This document shows, piece by piece, positions 24,193 to 36,327 of a stretch of 64,000 nucleotides of DNA (the first letter of the stretch is position 1; each line of letters opens with the position of its first letter). The notes beneath the pieces were generated by a model. That model was not told where the DNA came from, did no database searches, and worked only from the letters and a program-made list of their open reading frames with translations. The position numbers and the translations under genes were made by a program. This DNA is from Pseudoneurospora amorphoporcata (lineage: Eukaryota > Ascomycota > Sordariomycetes > Sordariales > Sordariaceae), in NCBI GenBank assembly GCA_033297205.1, contig MU859065.1, positions 124,001 through 188,000 on the forward strand, read 5' to 3'.

Positions 24193-26752
24193 TTAAAGCT
24201 CATCCTTGACGTACTCTGGTTCGACTGGGGCTGCTACAGGAACAGCCTCCAGGTCATCCATGGCCATGATCTTGACCACCAAGCTGGTCCAGCCGGTGAA
24301 GTGCTGAGTGCGCTGGCCCTTGCCCGTCTCGGGGTTGTACTGCTCCCAGGCGAAGCCTGTCTCCTCCCAGCTGTTGTAGATGGTCTCGACAATGTTTTTG
24401 CGAAGCCTCTGGTACAGGTCGCGGGCGGTCTCCTGGTAGGGTCCTTCCTGGGTAGCAACGTTCTATGACTTTGGTTAGCATGGTAATTCAGGCGGTGAGG
24501 TGGAATTAAGATGTCAAACTTACGTAAAGCTGGGTAATGGCAAGGTAGTTGATGTTGATCCAGATGGGACTTCTCCAGTAGTTCTCGGCGGAGCCGTAGT
24601 TCTCATCCTTCTTGCTCAAGCTGCGGATGCCATAAGGACTCCACAGCTCTTCCTCATCACCAATGAGGGCCAGGATCTTGCCGAGCTTGGGGCTATCGGG
24701 CTTCAACAAGCCAGTCAGGAATGGGAAGAGGGAGATGTATCCCTTGTGGCAGACCAACTGATGCTCCTCAAACTCATCAATGGTGGCATCGCAGTAGCAG
24801 CCGTCCTTCTCAGACCAGTGCAGGTCATCGAGGTTGTGCTCGATTCCGTCGAGAACCTTGGTGTAGTCCTCAACCTCCTCAGGCGCAATAACCTTGGCGA
24901 TGTTGGCCAACGACTTGGCCATCAGGCCAACCCACGACATGAGGTCGACATGGAGCTCACCGGGGTGAGGGGGCTGAGGGCGGGGGTAGTCGTCTAAACC
25001 ACTGGTCAAGCAGTGGGGAACGGTACGGCCGCGCCACCTGTAGGCCTCACGGGAAGAATAGGCCTCGCGATCGTAGGACTTGATGTCACCGTACTGTGTC
25101 TTTTTGAACCAGTAGAACTGGCGACGAAGAAACGGGTAGATGCGGCCGAGATACTCCAGTCCTACTTCAATGTTGTCGATGGACGCGCTAGAAAGGGGAA
25201 CACCCTGGGAAAGGTGCTCCTTGACAGCAGGTATGCTGCCGTTAGCTTTGTACAGCCTGTCGATGAACGAGTCGATAATGAAGAACAGCGTAGGAGGGTT
25301 GGCGTAGTGAGGATACTGGGTCTGGAACTCCTCAGGAACCTTGCTCCTGGCCTCTGCGCCCATGATCTGCTCGCGGGCGATCCAGCCATCCTCGTCCATG
25401 AGGTTATACCAACTCTTGACAATTTCCATTGCGAGGTCAATATCCCAGTCGGCAATGGGGAGCAGGTGGAAGCCCTCATCCCACAAGAAGCCTCTGGGGA
25501 AGAAGGGGCGAGAGGGGATGCTGGTGAAGAGCTCATAAGGGCCCTCAAGTGTAGGCTTGTTGCGAGCTCTGGCGGCCGCAGCCTCCTCCCAGAATCCCTC
25601 ATCCTCCTCCTCATACTCGGGCGCATAGGAACGGTCAACCACTGACTCTCCAAAGAAATACCCAATACCGCCAATGAGGTTGGAGAACATGCTCCTGCCA
25701 AACTTGTTGTACTTTTCAGCAGTAAAGGGAGCTTTGATGGCGAAGACGCTCGAGAAGCGTTCGCCAAACGATTCGGTAGCCTCCTGGATCTCCCTGCTCA
25801 GATCGCCACTTGAGAGTTCCTTGCCAGCTGAGGCACTGGAGAACAGGATGTCAAACTCGAAGTCACCCTCAAAGACCCTCTGGATGATGTGAACATTTCC
25901 AGCTCCAGGACGATTCTCAAGTTGGAACACCTGCCAAGCAGGCGGGGGGTCTTGTTTATCAAAGTGCTTCTCCACGAATGCGTCGACACTCTCCTTGAGC
26001 TGCTTGAAGACGATACCCTTGGCCTGCCAGAGAAACTCTTCCTGGTAGGTCAAGGACTGAACTACAGTGTGGGCATGGCCACGCACTTTAGTGACCTTGT
26101 GGTCGCTCGTGGGGTGTTTTCCCTTGCCCTTGGTGAGGACAAGCTTGTAGTCTCCGAGGGAAGCAGAGTTGCCATTGAGGGTGACGTGGCCCTCATAGCC
26201 ATTCTCGTCATCTCCCTTGACGGCCTCAAGTGTGCCAAGGCCTTCCTGGGTGACGTAGAGGATGACAGCAGTCTTGCGGTCCGCGGGCACACCCTGTTGG
26301 AGCTGACCCTTGACTCTGGCAGCCCAGCTTCCACCATTCGCGCCGCCAGGCACCTTGACAAAGGAGGTGGTGATGTCAAGGCCGTTCTCGGTGTCGTGGA
26401 TGGACTGAACACCGCCCCTTCTAGTGTCGTATTCGTCCCAGCCGTAACCCTTCATGCCCTCATTTTGCTCGCACGTGTACCGGAGAGAGGTCTGATAGTC
26501 GGTGTATGTCTCAACCTTGCCCCACATGAGGCCAGTCATCAAGGACTTGGGAATGCGGGGACGGACGCCGAAGTAGAGGTTGGGACGATAGGGACCCCAT
26601 AGCAAGCTCTGGTTGTTGAGCCGAGCAATCTCGCTGTTGATGATGGCCTCGTCCTCCTGGGCGGCGGCTTGGCCGAAGAGGGCATTGAGAAAGAGGAGGA
26701 GTAGGATGAGCACTAGGCTCAATTGGCGCGGTTGCCGCGATGGTTGCGCCAT
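24193..26752 (-). CDS. cwh41: Mannosyl-oligosaccharide glucosidase (glucosidase I, GH63)
   Basis: Exons are 26752-24524 and 24462-24193 (61 bp intron), 832 residues. Glucosidase I removes the outermost glucose from Glc3Man9GlcNAc2 on new glycoproteins in the ER lumen. A hydrophobic segment at residues 12-32 (LSLVLILLLLFLNALF, then GQAAAQ) can be a signal peptide or signal anchor. The GH63 N-domain begins LLWGPYRPNLYFGVRPR. The (alpha/alpha)6 catalytic domain contains PRGFLWDEGFHLLPIADWD, GSAENYWRSPIWININYLA and, in exon 2, ETGFAWEQYNPETGKGQRTQ. The protein ends in KDEL, an ER-retrieval signal that is unusual for an enzyme normally described as a type II membrane protein. The length is close to yeast Cwh41. 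Confidence 0.95.
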
Positions 26753-29319
26753 GACCTGAGGTTGTCCCCTGGGGGGAGGAGGGGGTACGGTACCTCAAGC
26801 TTCGGGATAGCTGTTTGGTGTAGCTGTTTCTAGCTTGTCCAGCTGGGCATCGGTACTTTTTCGACGCCAGGTCTGAGGTGTGTTGGAAACAAAGTGAGAA
26901 ACTGGCGACAGGCTGACTCGGGTCTGTTAGGTCAGCGCCCAGTTTCAATACGGTGTTGCTATTTTCCGAACACGTTCCAAGGGGCATGACGACGGGAGCG
27001 AGGAAGCTGGCGCCAACCTGCAGGGGTAACGTCGCCTAAACCAAGAGGACCCCCTGAGGACCCCTCGGAACCCCCCACCATGACGCCACAGAAGACTCCA
27101 AAAGCCCAAGTGGGTCTCTTGGACAGCTATGTTGCGGGACTAAACCCCACCTTTTCTTGGGTTGACTAATTCTCCTCCACGACAACTCTATTCTCTCTTC
27201 GTTTCATCTTTTTTCGAACCTCAGCCGCACACAAAACTCTACGAATGACATCTTTCATCCCACCACAACCGACGCCATGCTTCATTCCACGCGCAGCTGC
27301 AGCCCTATGAGGCCGTCCAGACACAACCACCATGTCTATTCTCGGATGGGCATTCTCTGTGGGCGTCGACGCCGGCGTTGTGGCAGATGCCAGAATATCT
27401 TCGTCTATCGCCGGAGATGGACATATCATAATAAAGAACTGCCCCAACATCTCAAGCCACATGGATCAAGGCTGCATCATTAGCCAATCTCGCCAAGCAG
27501 TCAACCTCGTACGAAGTCCCAGACCTACCTACGCCCACTGCCTGCAACGTTCCATTTCCAGTAGATGTCCTAGATATTGGTGCCGCCCCGACATGCCCGA
27601 CGTTTTGATATCGAAGCTGCAATGTTCTCTGTGAGCGTTTACGGGAGACAACGGTCAAGAAACGGCGTGCCTGCAGTAACCCCTGACAAAGGGACCATGC
27701 GTCATGTACCATGTACAGTCCTGAAGAAATGGTTCCTTTTCTGGATCTCGGCGCCGCTGAGCCAAGAATAACTATGTCTCGGTTCTTGGGGTATTTTGTT
27801 CTTCTTCGATTCTCTCCTCATGCTGCTCCCCTCAACCTCTCTTGCCAGCAGCGCAAAAGCCTCCCAATTATCGTCCGGCTTTGGTATTCGTCAGAAGGCT
27901 AATTCTCGGCTAGAATACCATACGCTTCCTTCTTGCATTACAAGGCACAAGAGAACAATCACCCACTCTCGGTCAATAGATCCGGACAATCCTCACCTGC
28001 TCTACTATCTTATTGATCCTCCCGCTCGGCCGTCACATCTACGGCCTCGTCATATGGAAGCAAGATGCCCATACGGACCGCTGTTACCGATTTAGTCACA
28101 CCGTCATGTCTGTTGTCCAGGCACGCAGGGCATGTGTCACCCTTACTCGTCTTGGGTTCCACAACCCCAGGCAGCTTCATGCATGCTGCAAGCAACTTTT
28201 GACAAGCAAGAATGCGGCGGCTGCGGCGGCGCGGCTCGGCGTGAGACCGGGGATGGGTAGGTAGGAAGAAAGAATCAGGCGAAGAGAACTGATCCACAGG
28301 TAGGTAGTACTCGATGGGAAGGGAGGGGGAGAAGGGAGGTGTCCAACCTAACCTGATCCAAGATACCGAAACCCCGTCCGCTCCCACAAGTTTTCAGTTG
28401 TATTTCTGCGCAGACCTTCATCTCACTATTATACGGGATGCAAAGAAGAATGCGTAGAAGGACGCATGGAAGAATGCAAAATCACACGGCAATTTATCCA
28501 GCCCGTTGATAAGGGAACTCACTCACGGGGTGTTCGCCTTGCCTTGCCTCGAACTCGCCTCGCCTTACCTTGATCGTCGCTCAGATACTATCAAGGTCAT
28601 CTACGAAAATTCGCTACCAAGTCTACTGGGACCTAGGGCCCTACAGCGGTAGGTACGCAACAACAGCAACATGTTGTGGGTCCTATCCGAGCCGTGTGTC
28701 CGTCGGGTGTCATGGAAGCTTTTCCAAACCTTCTAGAAGGATGGCAGGGAGAGCTTGGATGTAACATGCGGTAGGCTACTTTGGCTACACTTCCGACCAA
28801 AAAGCCAATGTGGTAATGAGGCGTGGACTGTGAGCTTCTATAGGCCGGGGATCATCTACCCCTGGTAATAATCTCGGCAGACTAACTAGACCACATCTGA
28901 CGCGGTACGGGTTTGGTCATGTCCATCATGCAAGGCATCGGAGATTGACCATCTTAGTCTTAGCCACTAGGTGGTTTCGAGAGACAACAAGCGAAGCAAG
29001 CGATGAAGGCGGGGGGATACGAAGAAGTTCTGCATGCACAAAAATTGATGGTCCACCGAAGAGGAGGCGACTCGCATATCAGACTGGGTCCTTGTTGGAT
29101 TTGAAGCTTCAGGCAGACAGAACAGTGACAGTGGTGGGGTGCTTCGGTGACAAACTCTTACAGGTCTACTTTAAGAGCTGGAGAAAAGAAGAGTTGGGTA
29201 TAATGAAAACAGCTAATGGGTATACAAGAACATAATCGAAAACAAAGCCATAACAGAAACCCCGTATCCTGACCAACCATCATCGAAACACACAGGAAAG
29301 AGAAGTCTCGCAGCCTTGC
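26753..29319. other. Intergenic DNA upstream of glucosidase I
   Basis: This 2.6 kb lies between two minus-strand genes. The part near 26753 holds the glucosidase promoter. From 27435 to 27605 (+) a 57-codon frame has a coding-like composition but no start codon, partner exon or family match. GGTAGGTA octamers sit at 28256, 28299 and 28648. Nothing else could be supported. Confidence 0.45.
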
Positions 29320-31204
29320 TCAGCGCCAGTCACATCCGTCCTCTTCCACCACTTCCATAGACACTGCATCCACTGCCGCTTGCCGCGTCGTATAATACGG
29401 CGATGAATCATAATACGTCACATCCATACCAGTGCCAGTACCAGTTCCCAGAATAACCCCCGACAAAGACACTGGAGGAGAAGTCACATACTGTCCTCCA
29501 GCTCCAGTACCCGCCATGGCATAATCCACATCCATATCCATATCACCATTGCCCATCAAATTCATGCCCATAGGCATCATCATCCCATATGGTGACAGTG
29601 GCGACCCTGCGCTGCCTCCACTCGTCGTGTGTCGGCAATACGTAGCCGCTTGAGAGTGTTGTAGAGTAGGCCAAGTATCACCACCACTCGTACCTGTAGG
29701 CAGAGGCGTAGGTGTACCCAAAGCTGTAATAGTCGGTGACAATGAAGTCACCGTCCCCGTTCCTGACCCAGAAACCGATCCCCTCGAAGTTTGATACCGG
29801 TAATACTCATGTCCCCTCCCCACGACGAAGCGCATACTCAAACCACCCCACGGCAAACCCGAGAGAACCCCCTCCCCACCTACACACTCTCCCCCTAAAG
29901 GTTCCCCTGCTGCCTCTCCACGGCGGGCCCCTCGCCCTCCAAACCCCCCGTCTGCCATTCCCCCGTCCCCAGCACCCTCTTCATCAAGATAGTAGCTCTC
30001 AGCAGCCCGATATATCTCGTGCTCAAGAGGCAGGTCATCGACAGAAGGACACGTATACGCACAACCGGCGTACCTCCTATTCTGCGCGTCCCTTGCTGCT
30101 TGATCTTTCAGCGTGCGGGCTTTTTCGCGGAACTTGCGCTGGGCGATGCGATTCTGTATGCGTCGACGTTGTTCTGGTTCGTGGATTTGGTGCCAGTCGT
30201 CTTTGTTGTCTTTGTCCATCTTGCCGGTTCTGTCGGTTTTCGACGAGGGTGTAGTTGGTGGTGGTGGGGTTTTAGATTTGGATCTGGTGGAATTGGGGGG
30301 TCTTGATGTTTGGGATCTAGAAGGGGGAGATGAAAGGTGCTTTTCTTTGGAAGTGGAGAATGGAGCGGAGGAGGAGGAGCGTGAGGAAGAGTGCCGTGCG
30401 GAGCGTGAGCACATCTTGTTGGGTTGTGTTGAATTGAATTCCGCAAGCTCTGAAGTTGGTGAAAGCGGGTTTGTGGTTACCTCTATTGATGGCAAATTTG
30501 AAGAGTTGCGATCTATTGATGACTCTTTCCCCCTGTCGAGCTGCTCACTGTTGTCGATGGTGTTGCTCTCTAGGCGTGTGTCTATTGCACAGACGATGGT
30601 GGACAAGTCTTCGTGTTCAACCTCGATGGGCTCGAAATGTTCCGGTTGTGTATGTTCTCCAACTACCTCGACTGTAATGCGAGAGTCATGGCCTGTAAGA
30701 AGTTGGTATGAGAATCTCTCCTGTCTTGTAGGGAAGAAGTAACCACTTCAAAATAACCGGAATGAAACAGAATTCGTGGTGTTATGGACGAAATATGATA
30801 TACTTACACAAAGCCTTCACCAACTTCTTCCTCAGCCCCTTTCCCTTGTTTACTTTCTTGACAGTTTCAGATAATGACCTTCGTCGAGAGTATGTTAATG
30901 CCGACCTAGTAACCCTTGGCTGAGCACCAAAACGTTGTTTCTTTTCAGCGACAACACCCCAAACGCTCTGGAGTGGAACGCCACCAGAGGCACCCTTTAA
31001 GTACTCGTGATCGTGATCCAGGGCAATAGTTGAAGAAGCTGCCGGCCTTGTTGCACTCGTTGTACCTAACGGGAACGCCGATAATGATGTTGAAGAACGA
31101 CGTGGAATAGAGGTATGCGACTGTGAGTGTGAGTGTCCTTCTTCACGCCAGGTACCTGCTCCTGCTCCGAGGTATGCTGCGGGAACACGGAGATCGGTAG
31201 ACAT
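29320..31204 (-). CDS. bZIP-like transcription factor without a clear leucine zipper
   Basis: Exons are 31204-30808 and 30692-29320 (115 bp intron), 1770 nt, 589 residues. The basic region at about residues 305-330 reads EQRRRIQNRIAQRKFREKAR, with the N-x-x-x-Q-R-K-F-R pattern of fungal Yap-like bZIP proteins. Instead of heptad leucines it continues TLKDQAARDAQNRRYAGCAYTCPSVDDLP, so only one Leu falls in the expected zipper. The N-terminal half is Ser/Thr/Pro-rich. The C-terminal half is Gly/Met/Tyr-rich and low in complexity. DNA binding is likely; dimerisation and targets are unknown. The first residues MSTDLRVPAAYL fit a normal start. A 4.4 kb gene-free stretch lies upstream. Confidence 0.8.
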
Positions 31205-34200
31205 AGTGTTCGAGAGGTTTAAGATATGTCCTAAATAAGAACATAGCCTTGGCGCTTGAACGGACAGAAAGGAACCCAGTATTTGTTTTCGTGATGTGCT
31301 GTGTAAAATATCGATGATTCGCAGGTGAGGCTTGTGGTGACTCCAGTCTGCGTGTCTAGAAACACCTAGTGTACTCCGCCACTTTCATACGTTGAAAGTA
31401 TTCCAAGGCTGTTCACCGATGAAGTGAGCGCCCTTCGAGGATCAAGGGCTATCGTGTCTAGAGAGGCTCTGGTAAGGCTAGTAATGCAGGTACTGTGACG
31501 CAACCCCACAAGGAACGAAGCGTAGATGTAGATAAAAATAAGTCAGGCAGTGGCGCCAATGACCAACATCAGCTGCAGGAGTAAGTGATGTCTTCGCTTT
31601 TGGTTTGCTGGCCAGTTTGTGAAGGGGAAAGGATAGTTACAGGAAAGATGCCAGGCAGGTCTCTAGCGGATGAGGGGGGTTAATGTGGTTTTAGCAACCC
31701 TTCGCTCGTATACACAGCTGGTTAGGAGCAACTCGGAGACGGAGTGGTCAATACCATCAACTACCTTGGATCCTTAGTAGATCGATCCCCTTGGTTAATT
31801 AAACCCTCGCCGACTTCGGGAACATATCATGATTGTGGCTTTCAGTAGAAACGCTTGGCTCTGCATACACCTATCCGGTACCTAACTTTCCCATGTCCTC
31901 TAGAGTTTAGTTGAAAAGATAGGACCCGTCGTGCTTGATGACATCCCTGGTCTGTCAAAGAAACATGGGCTCATACTTGCGTTAACGTGTGATAATGTAG
32001 ACAAGATCTACGGAAGAAGAGCTAGTGCAGTGAGCCATGTAACGAGATAAAGTTGCCTGGCGAACCCTGTAGCACTAGGTGCTTGGTAAGGATACCAAGT
32101 ACCGCCGATTGTGTGTGTGAGTGAGGAGAAAGGACAGGGAAGGCGTCCCGAGCCGTACAGGCACTAAGCTTGCCCTGGTGAAGGATCAGATGGAGGGGCC
32201 ATCACAATGCATACTTGCCCAATGCATTTGTTTCCTCAAATTGTGCTGTAGGACTTCCACTCCTCCACAACACCGGGTTTCCCTTAAGTAGAGTTGATAT
32301 TAAGGTATCATCGAGTGGGTTGGTGACTTTCTGACTCTTTCGGTGACTTCCCACTCCACGTAGAATGCAACTCACAAAGGGCGTATGCAGTTCAGCCGCA
32401 ATCTATGCGATTTCCCTATAGCCACCTTGTGGTATAGTCACCGCATTTCACACCGAAGTTGACTGCCAGGCTCTTGACTGAGCATCGAGGGTCAGAGGGG
32501 GAGGTTGTCACTCAAGACTTGATGGTGACCAAAGGTTTGAATCACGAGAACCAATCGAGGCTCGAAGCTCAGAGCTTCGACAGAGGGACTCTTCGGGCTC
32601 AGCATGAAATCTGGTGTGGAACGTAGTTCGACCAAACATTGTTTTTAGCTTTCAAGCGAGTGGCAGCCAGATGAGGTTAGCGAGATCGAAAGGAAATGAG
32701 AGACGCAGGGGTGCCGTGTGATGAGGCAGTGGTACCGAGTGTGGGGGCGATGTACCCTGTACTTGGCTTCAAGTGGAAGATGCGCTCTGCTGTGACTGTT
32801 GAGTGTGTGGTAAAAAGATGCTCCTCGGAGATACACTTCAGGACTGTGGGCCATTGGTCCTGTGTGGTTTGTTGAGCACAATCTGAGAACACCCGGACTC
32901 ACGAGAATTTTCTCCTCCCCTTTCAAAGAAAAGCTTACCGCATGCCCTCCATGTTCCCCGTAGGGCGTGTGCTTCTTTTCCAAGTTTGTCCACCTTTGCG
33001 GACGGATATTCACTCGCAGGAACGTGGTGGGAGTGTGACAGTCATGAAATCTGTAAGGACATGGAACGTTAGCTGCAAGCCAAGCCCGATACGAATGGAG
33101 TTACCTGTATGTGACTTCTTATTACGTAGCCGTTTTGGTGTGATGGCAGGCACCGTTCGGACTTATCCCCGATGTGGTACGTCTACAACTTCACGGTTTA
33201 AGCTTAAACGGCGCCGCCGCCGTCACTGTCAACCCCGCCGTCACCAATCAAGACGGCATCGACTTGAAAAGCTCCGAGCTTCCCCTCGCCATTGGGTTGT
33301 GACCGACTTTCCGATATTCGGGAGATTGCCGTGGTATTCCAGGAAGTGGTAGCTGTTTTTAGATGATACAGGAAAGATGTTTGAGAAGCCTTTTCGTTCT
33401 TTATTCGGCGAGGAACGTCACCGCGTCGAGCGTGTCTCGATTTCAGCTGCGGCACAGCTGCCACTGAAGCTTGGTGATGTCTGTGTAACCAGACCAGAAG
33501 CTCCTGGATTTAGTCTTCTGTGTGACACCATTGCCCCCTATATCATACTGGTCATGCAGCCGTGACCAGCGGTATAGAGAGTAGCTGCTCCATGCTATCG
33601 GGCTTCAATGCCATCATTGGCGATATCGCCGAACGACACAGGATGGCGCTTTGAATCATGAGACGAGAGCTATTTTGAGTTCTCGCAAACGCCTCAGGGG
33701 GATGCTAGTTGTCCCATGATTGCCATGGTTGCCATGAGTACCGTTCTGAGAATTCCGTTGCAGGCCTTTTGCGTACCGGTGTCCAGGAATAGCCGCACCA
33801 AGCGCGCAATGGTCCGTTTGGTTTTCCGTCCGTGGTGTAGGCAGTGAAAAGCCCTTTCCGATGATGGTAATTTGTGTCGCGGGGCTTTGGATTTGATTAG
33901 CGATTGATGGTTCGGTCTGGAAAGGACGACATGGTCTGGGTTGTATGATGCACGCCTTCCATATACCATTCAACCCATCTTGCATCGCATACAACAAAGC
34001 CTCTTTTATAACCCCAAACCGAAAATGAAAAATGCAAGCCTTCATTTTCGTCCATCATTTCCCCGATCGATCAAAAAGAGCAAAAAGCCAAGTCACCCAT
34101 GGTACGCTTGTATAACGAACGACAGTCCGCCAGCTGCGACCTTACGAAAACCGCCACGCTAAGTTATTCATCAATGGTAACCACTGCGCCGTAAGACCAC

Positions 34201-35628
34201 GGGGCTCCCCGTTGTGGTAGAGGGGCCAGGTAACGTACCCGACCTTATATGCCCGCTGGTGCCCGGGCCAGGCCCAGACTGCGGGAACCAGAAGGGAGGG
34301 GCTCTGTCATCCGATGTCTAGAGGAGGGCGTGCCGGCCGGGCGGCAGCGGCAGCGGCAGGAATGGTGGCAGGCACCTGGTATTGTACGCAGTCTGTATTG
34401 GGCCTGTGAATCCTTTGGGAGTTATGGCCAGATATCAGAGAGGGGAGTGTATCAGGTACGTGGCAAGTGCAGAATGCTCGTTGCTGTGCAGTCGATGATC
34501 CGTGAGCCAGAAATAGCATCGTTATGCGGTATTGGTGGAAGTGCGAGTGGGCTCGTCGACACCGATGCCACCAAGGATGGATGGTCGAAACTGTGGGCTG
34601 GTCCGTGGGTATTTGATAATGTGACCAGAGAAGACGAAGTGAGGAGTTGAAGTCGCCGGTTTTCGGGAAAATTTGACCCGCCTTGAGGCCTCGGCGTCTC
34701 CTTCCTGAATAAAGCAACTCTGTCTCACCTGAAAAGGGAAGTGTGCGGGACAGAGAGCCGAATATCTTTCCGATATCAGAAGGACCTACCGATAGCGTTA
34801 GCACTGCGGTTTGGGAAAGAGCCTTGTTACCAGGCAATAGTGGCTTGTAAACGTAGCTGTTTGTGCGTGAACATTCCCATGTTGCCATGACAAACCTTGA
34901 GATGCAGCTTGGAGGAGTGAAGAGGGTGTTGCTGGTGTAGAAGCCTCAGGTATGTGGCGCCCAAAGTGCCAACCGCAAACTTGATGGAGAAATACACTTT
35001 CATACGAGTTACATGGCAGACTACAACGAGAGGACTTGGTGAATGACCAACTAAAGTGCGTGGGGTCTGTTGACGGTTATCGCAGAGGAAGGTTGTGAGC
35101 TTGTGGATCACGGAGTTAAGGGACATAACAGCATACGGTCTATATCCGGAGGTACGACAGATTCGTTCCATCCACGGCGTGGTATACAAGTACCGAGCTG
35201 ACGGGGCGAACCAGGAACAAATAATCCTGGCGCTAATGGTTTGAGATTGGAATGTTGCCGGATTGTCGCAAGACAGCTTAAACGTACTAAAACCCCGTCA
35301 GTAGAAGACATGTTGGATGGATCAGAGGTCACCCATACAGACGAAGCGCACCACGCCATTCTCACGACATAGGTAGCCTCCTTTGACCATAACAGCTTCG
35401 CAAACGAATACCTGACCAGTTCGTGCCTCGACCATAGTCGCAAGACATGGAACCAACAAGTGACACAAACAGTCCAGGACCTCGGAAGATGGCAAGCCGA
35501 ATCCCATTAATATACAGATTTTACACATGGCTACAAATGGAGTAGAGCTTGCGGCCAACCGAGCACGTTCATATCTGACGGCGCCTTGACCAACCCAATC
35601 TTCCATGACCATAGCCCGATTTGTTTGT
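31205..35628. other. 4.4 kb gene-free region upstream of the bZIP gene
   Basis: Both flanking genes are on the minus strand, so this is upstream DNA of the bZIP gene plus the 3' flank of mS41. Open frames are short and random-looking. I saw a 19 bp near-perfect palindrome at 32562-32580 (TCGAAGCTC-A-GAGCTTCGA) and the 14 bp palindrome GTTTAAGCTTAAAC at 33196-33209. Directly after the second comes a GC-rich stretch with a short C-biased open frame to 33300. No gene is claimed. Confidence 0.45.
32562..32580. repeat. 19 bp palindrome
   Basis: Nine-base arms TCGAAGCTC and GAGCTTCGA surround a single central A. It lies about 1.4 kb upstream of the bZIP start and could be a dimeric-factor site. 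Function not known. Confidence 0.7.
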
Positions 35629-36327
35629 TTAGTAGAAGCCCATCTTCTCCCTAAGGGCCTTGCGCTCGGCCACACCCCTCTTGAAGCGTACCTCGGCGCG
35701 TCTACGCTCACCACCGTCGACCTTGTGTCCTCTCTTGTCTTCCCACATGCCCTCGGTGATGGTGACCTTGGCGACGCCCTTCGCAACGGGCAAGGCGTAG
35801 GAGCCAACGATTGTCGAGACGCCCTTGACCTTGAAGCCCTTGGCCAAGTAGGGTTTGCTCTTGACAAGCTCCTCAGGGTTCTTATTGGCGGGGACGTTGA
35901 CGACCTTTCGTAACGTTTTGGTAGGGGTGATCTCCTTCTCGTGGATCTTCAAGTAGGCGACACCGTTTTCGACGTGCTTCAATTCGCCGCCAACGCCGAA
36001 CTTGCCCTCCCTAAACCGTTGCCTCCATCGCAGCAGGTAGCGCCTTGTCCTTGGGGGCTCGACGCCGAGTTCTCTCAGTTGGTCGGTGGTGAGGGTGAAG
36101 AGGGCCTCCCACGTGGGGAACTTGTCGGCATGTTGTTTGAGGTCGCGACCGATCAAGGTCAGGAAGGTAGGGACGTCGGGGACGAAGGGAGTCGGCTTGG
36201 GGATAAGCGGCAGCTTATGCGCCCATCGTGCGTGTGCGTTGAGCCCGGGGACAGTGACGGGAGCCGAGACGGCGCAGGGCCGGAAGAGGAGTCCAAGGGC
36301 GGACTGGATCCGAAGGGAGGACTTCAT
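35629..36327 (-). CDS. fyv4: Mitochondrial small-subunit ribosomal protein mS41 (IGR motif, Fyv4-like)
   Basis: A single exon encodes 232 residues. The first about 37 residues are rich in Arg/Ser/Ala without acids (MKSSLRIQSALGLLFRPCAV...), a mitochondrial presequence. The IGR motif follows at about residues 50-85 (VPTFLTLIGRDLKQHADKF, then WEALFTLTTDQLRELGV), with the helix RTRRYLLRWRQRFREG. Fungal Fyv4 is assigned as mS41 of the mitoribosome. The roughly 130-residue C-terminal extension ends in a basic stretch (ERRRAEVRFKRGVAERKALREKMGFY), useful for rRNA binding. It is divergent from irc20. Confidence 0.88.
   Translation of the reverse strand: MKSSLRIQSALGLLFRPCAVSAPVTVPGLNAHARWAHKLPLIPKPTPFVPDVPTFLTLIGRDLKQHADKFPTWEALFTLTTDQLRELGVEPPRTRRYLLRWRQRFREGKFGVGGELKHVENGVAYLKIHEKEITPTKTLRKVVNVPANKNPEELVKSKPYLAKGFKVKGVSTIVGSYALPVAKGVAKVTITEGMWEDKRGHKVDGGERRRAEVRFKRGVAERKALREKMGFY

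Noticed and set aside
32645..33013. 122-codon minus-strand frame in the bZIP upstream gap
   Set aside because: No domain, weak composition, and overlapping frames of similar quality.
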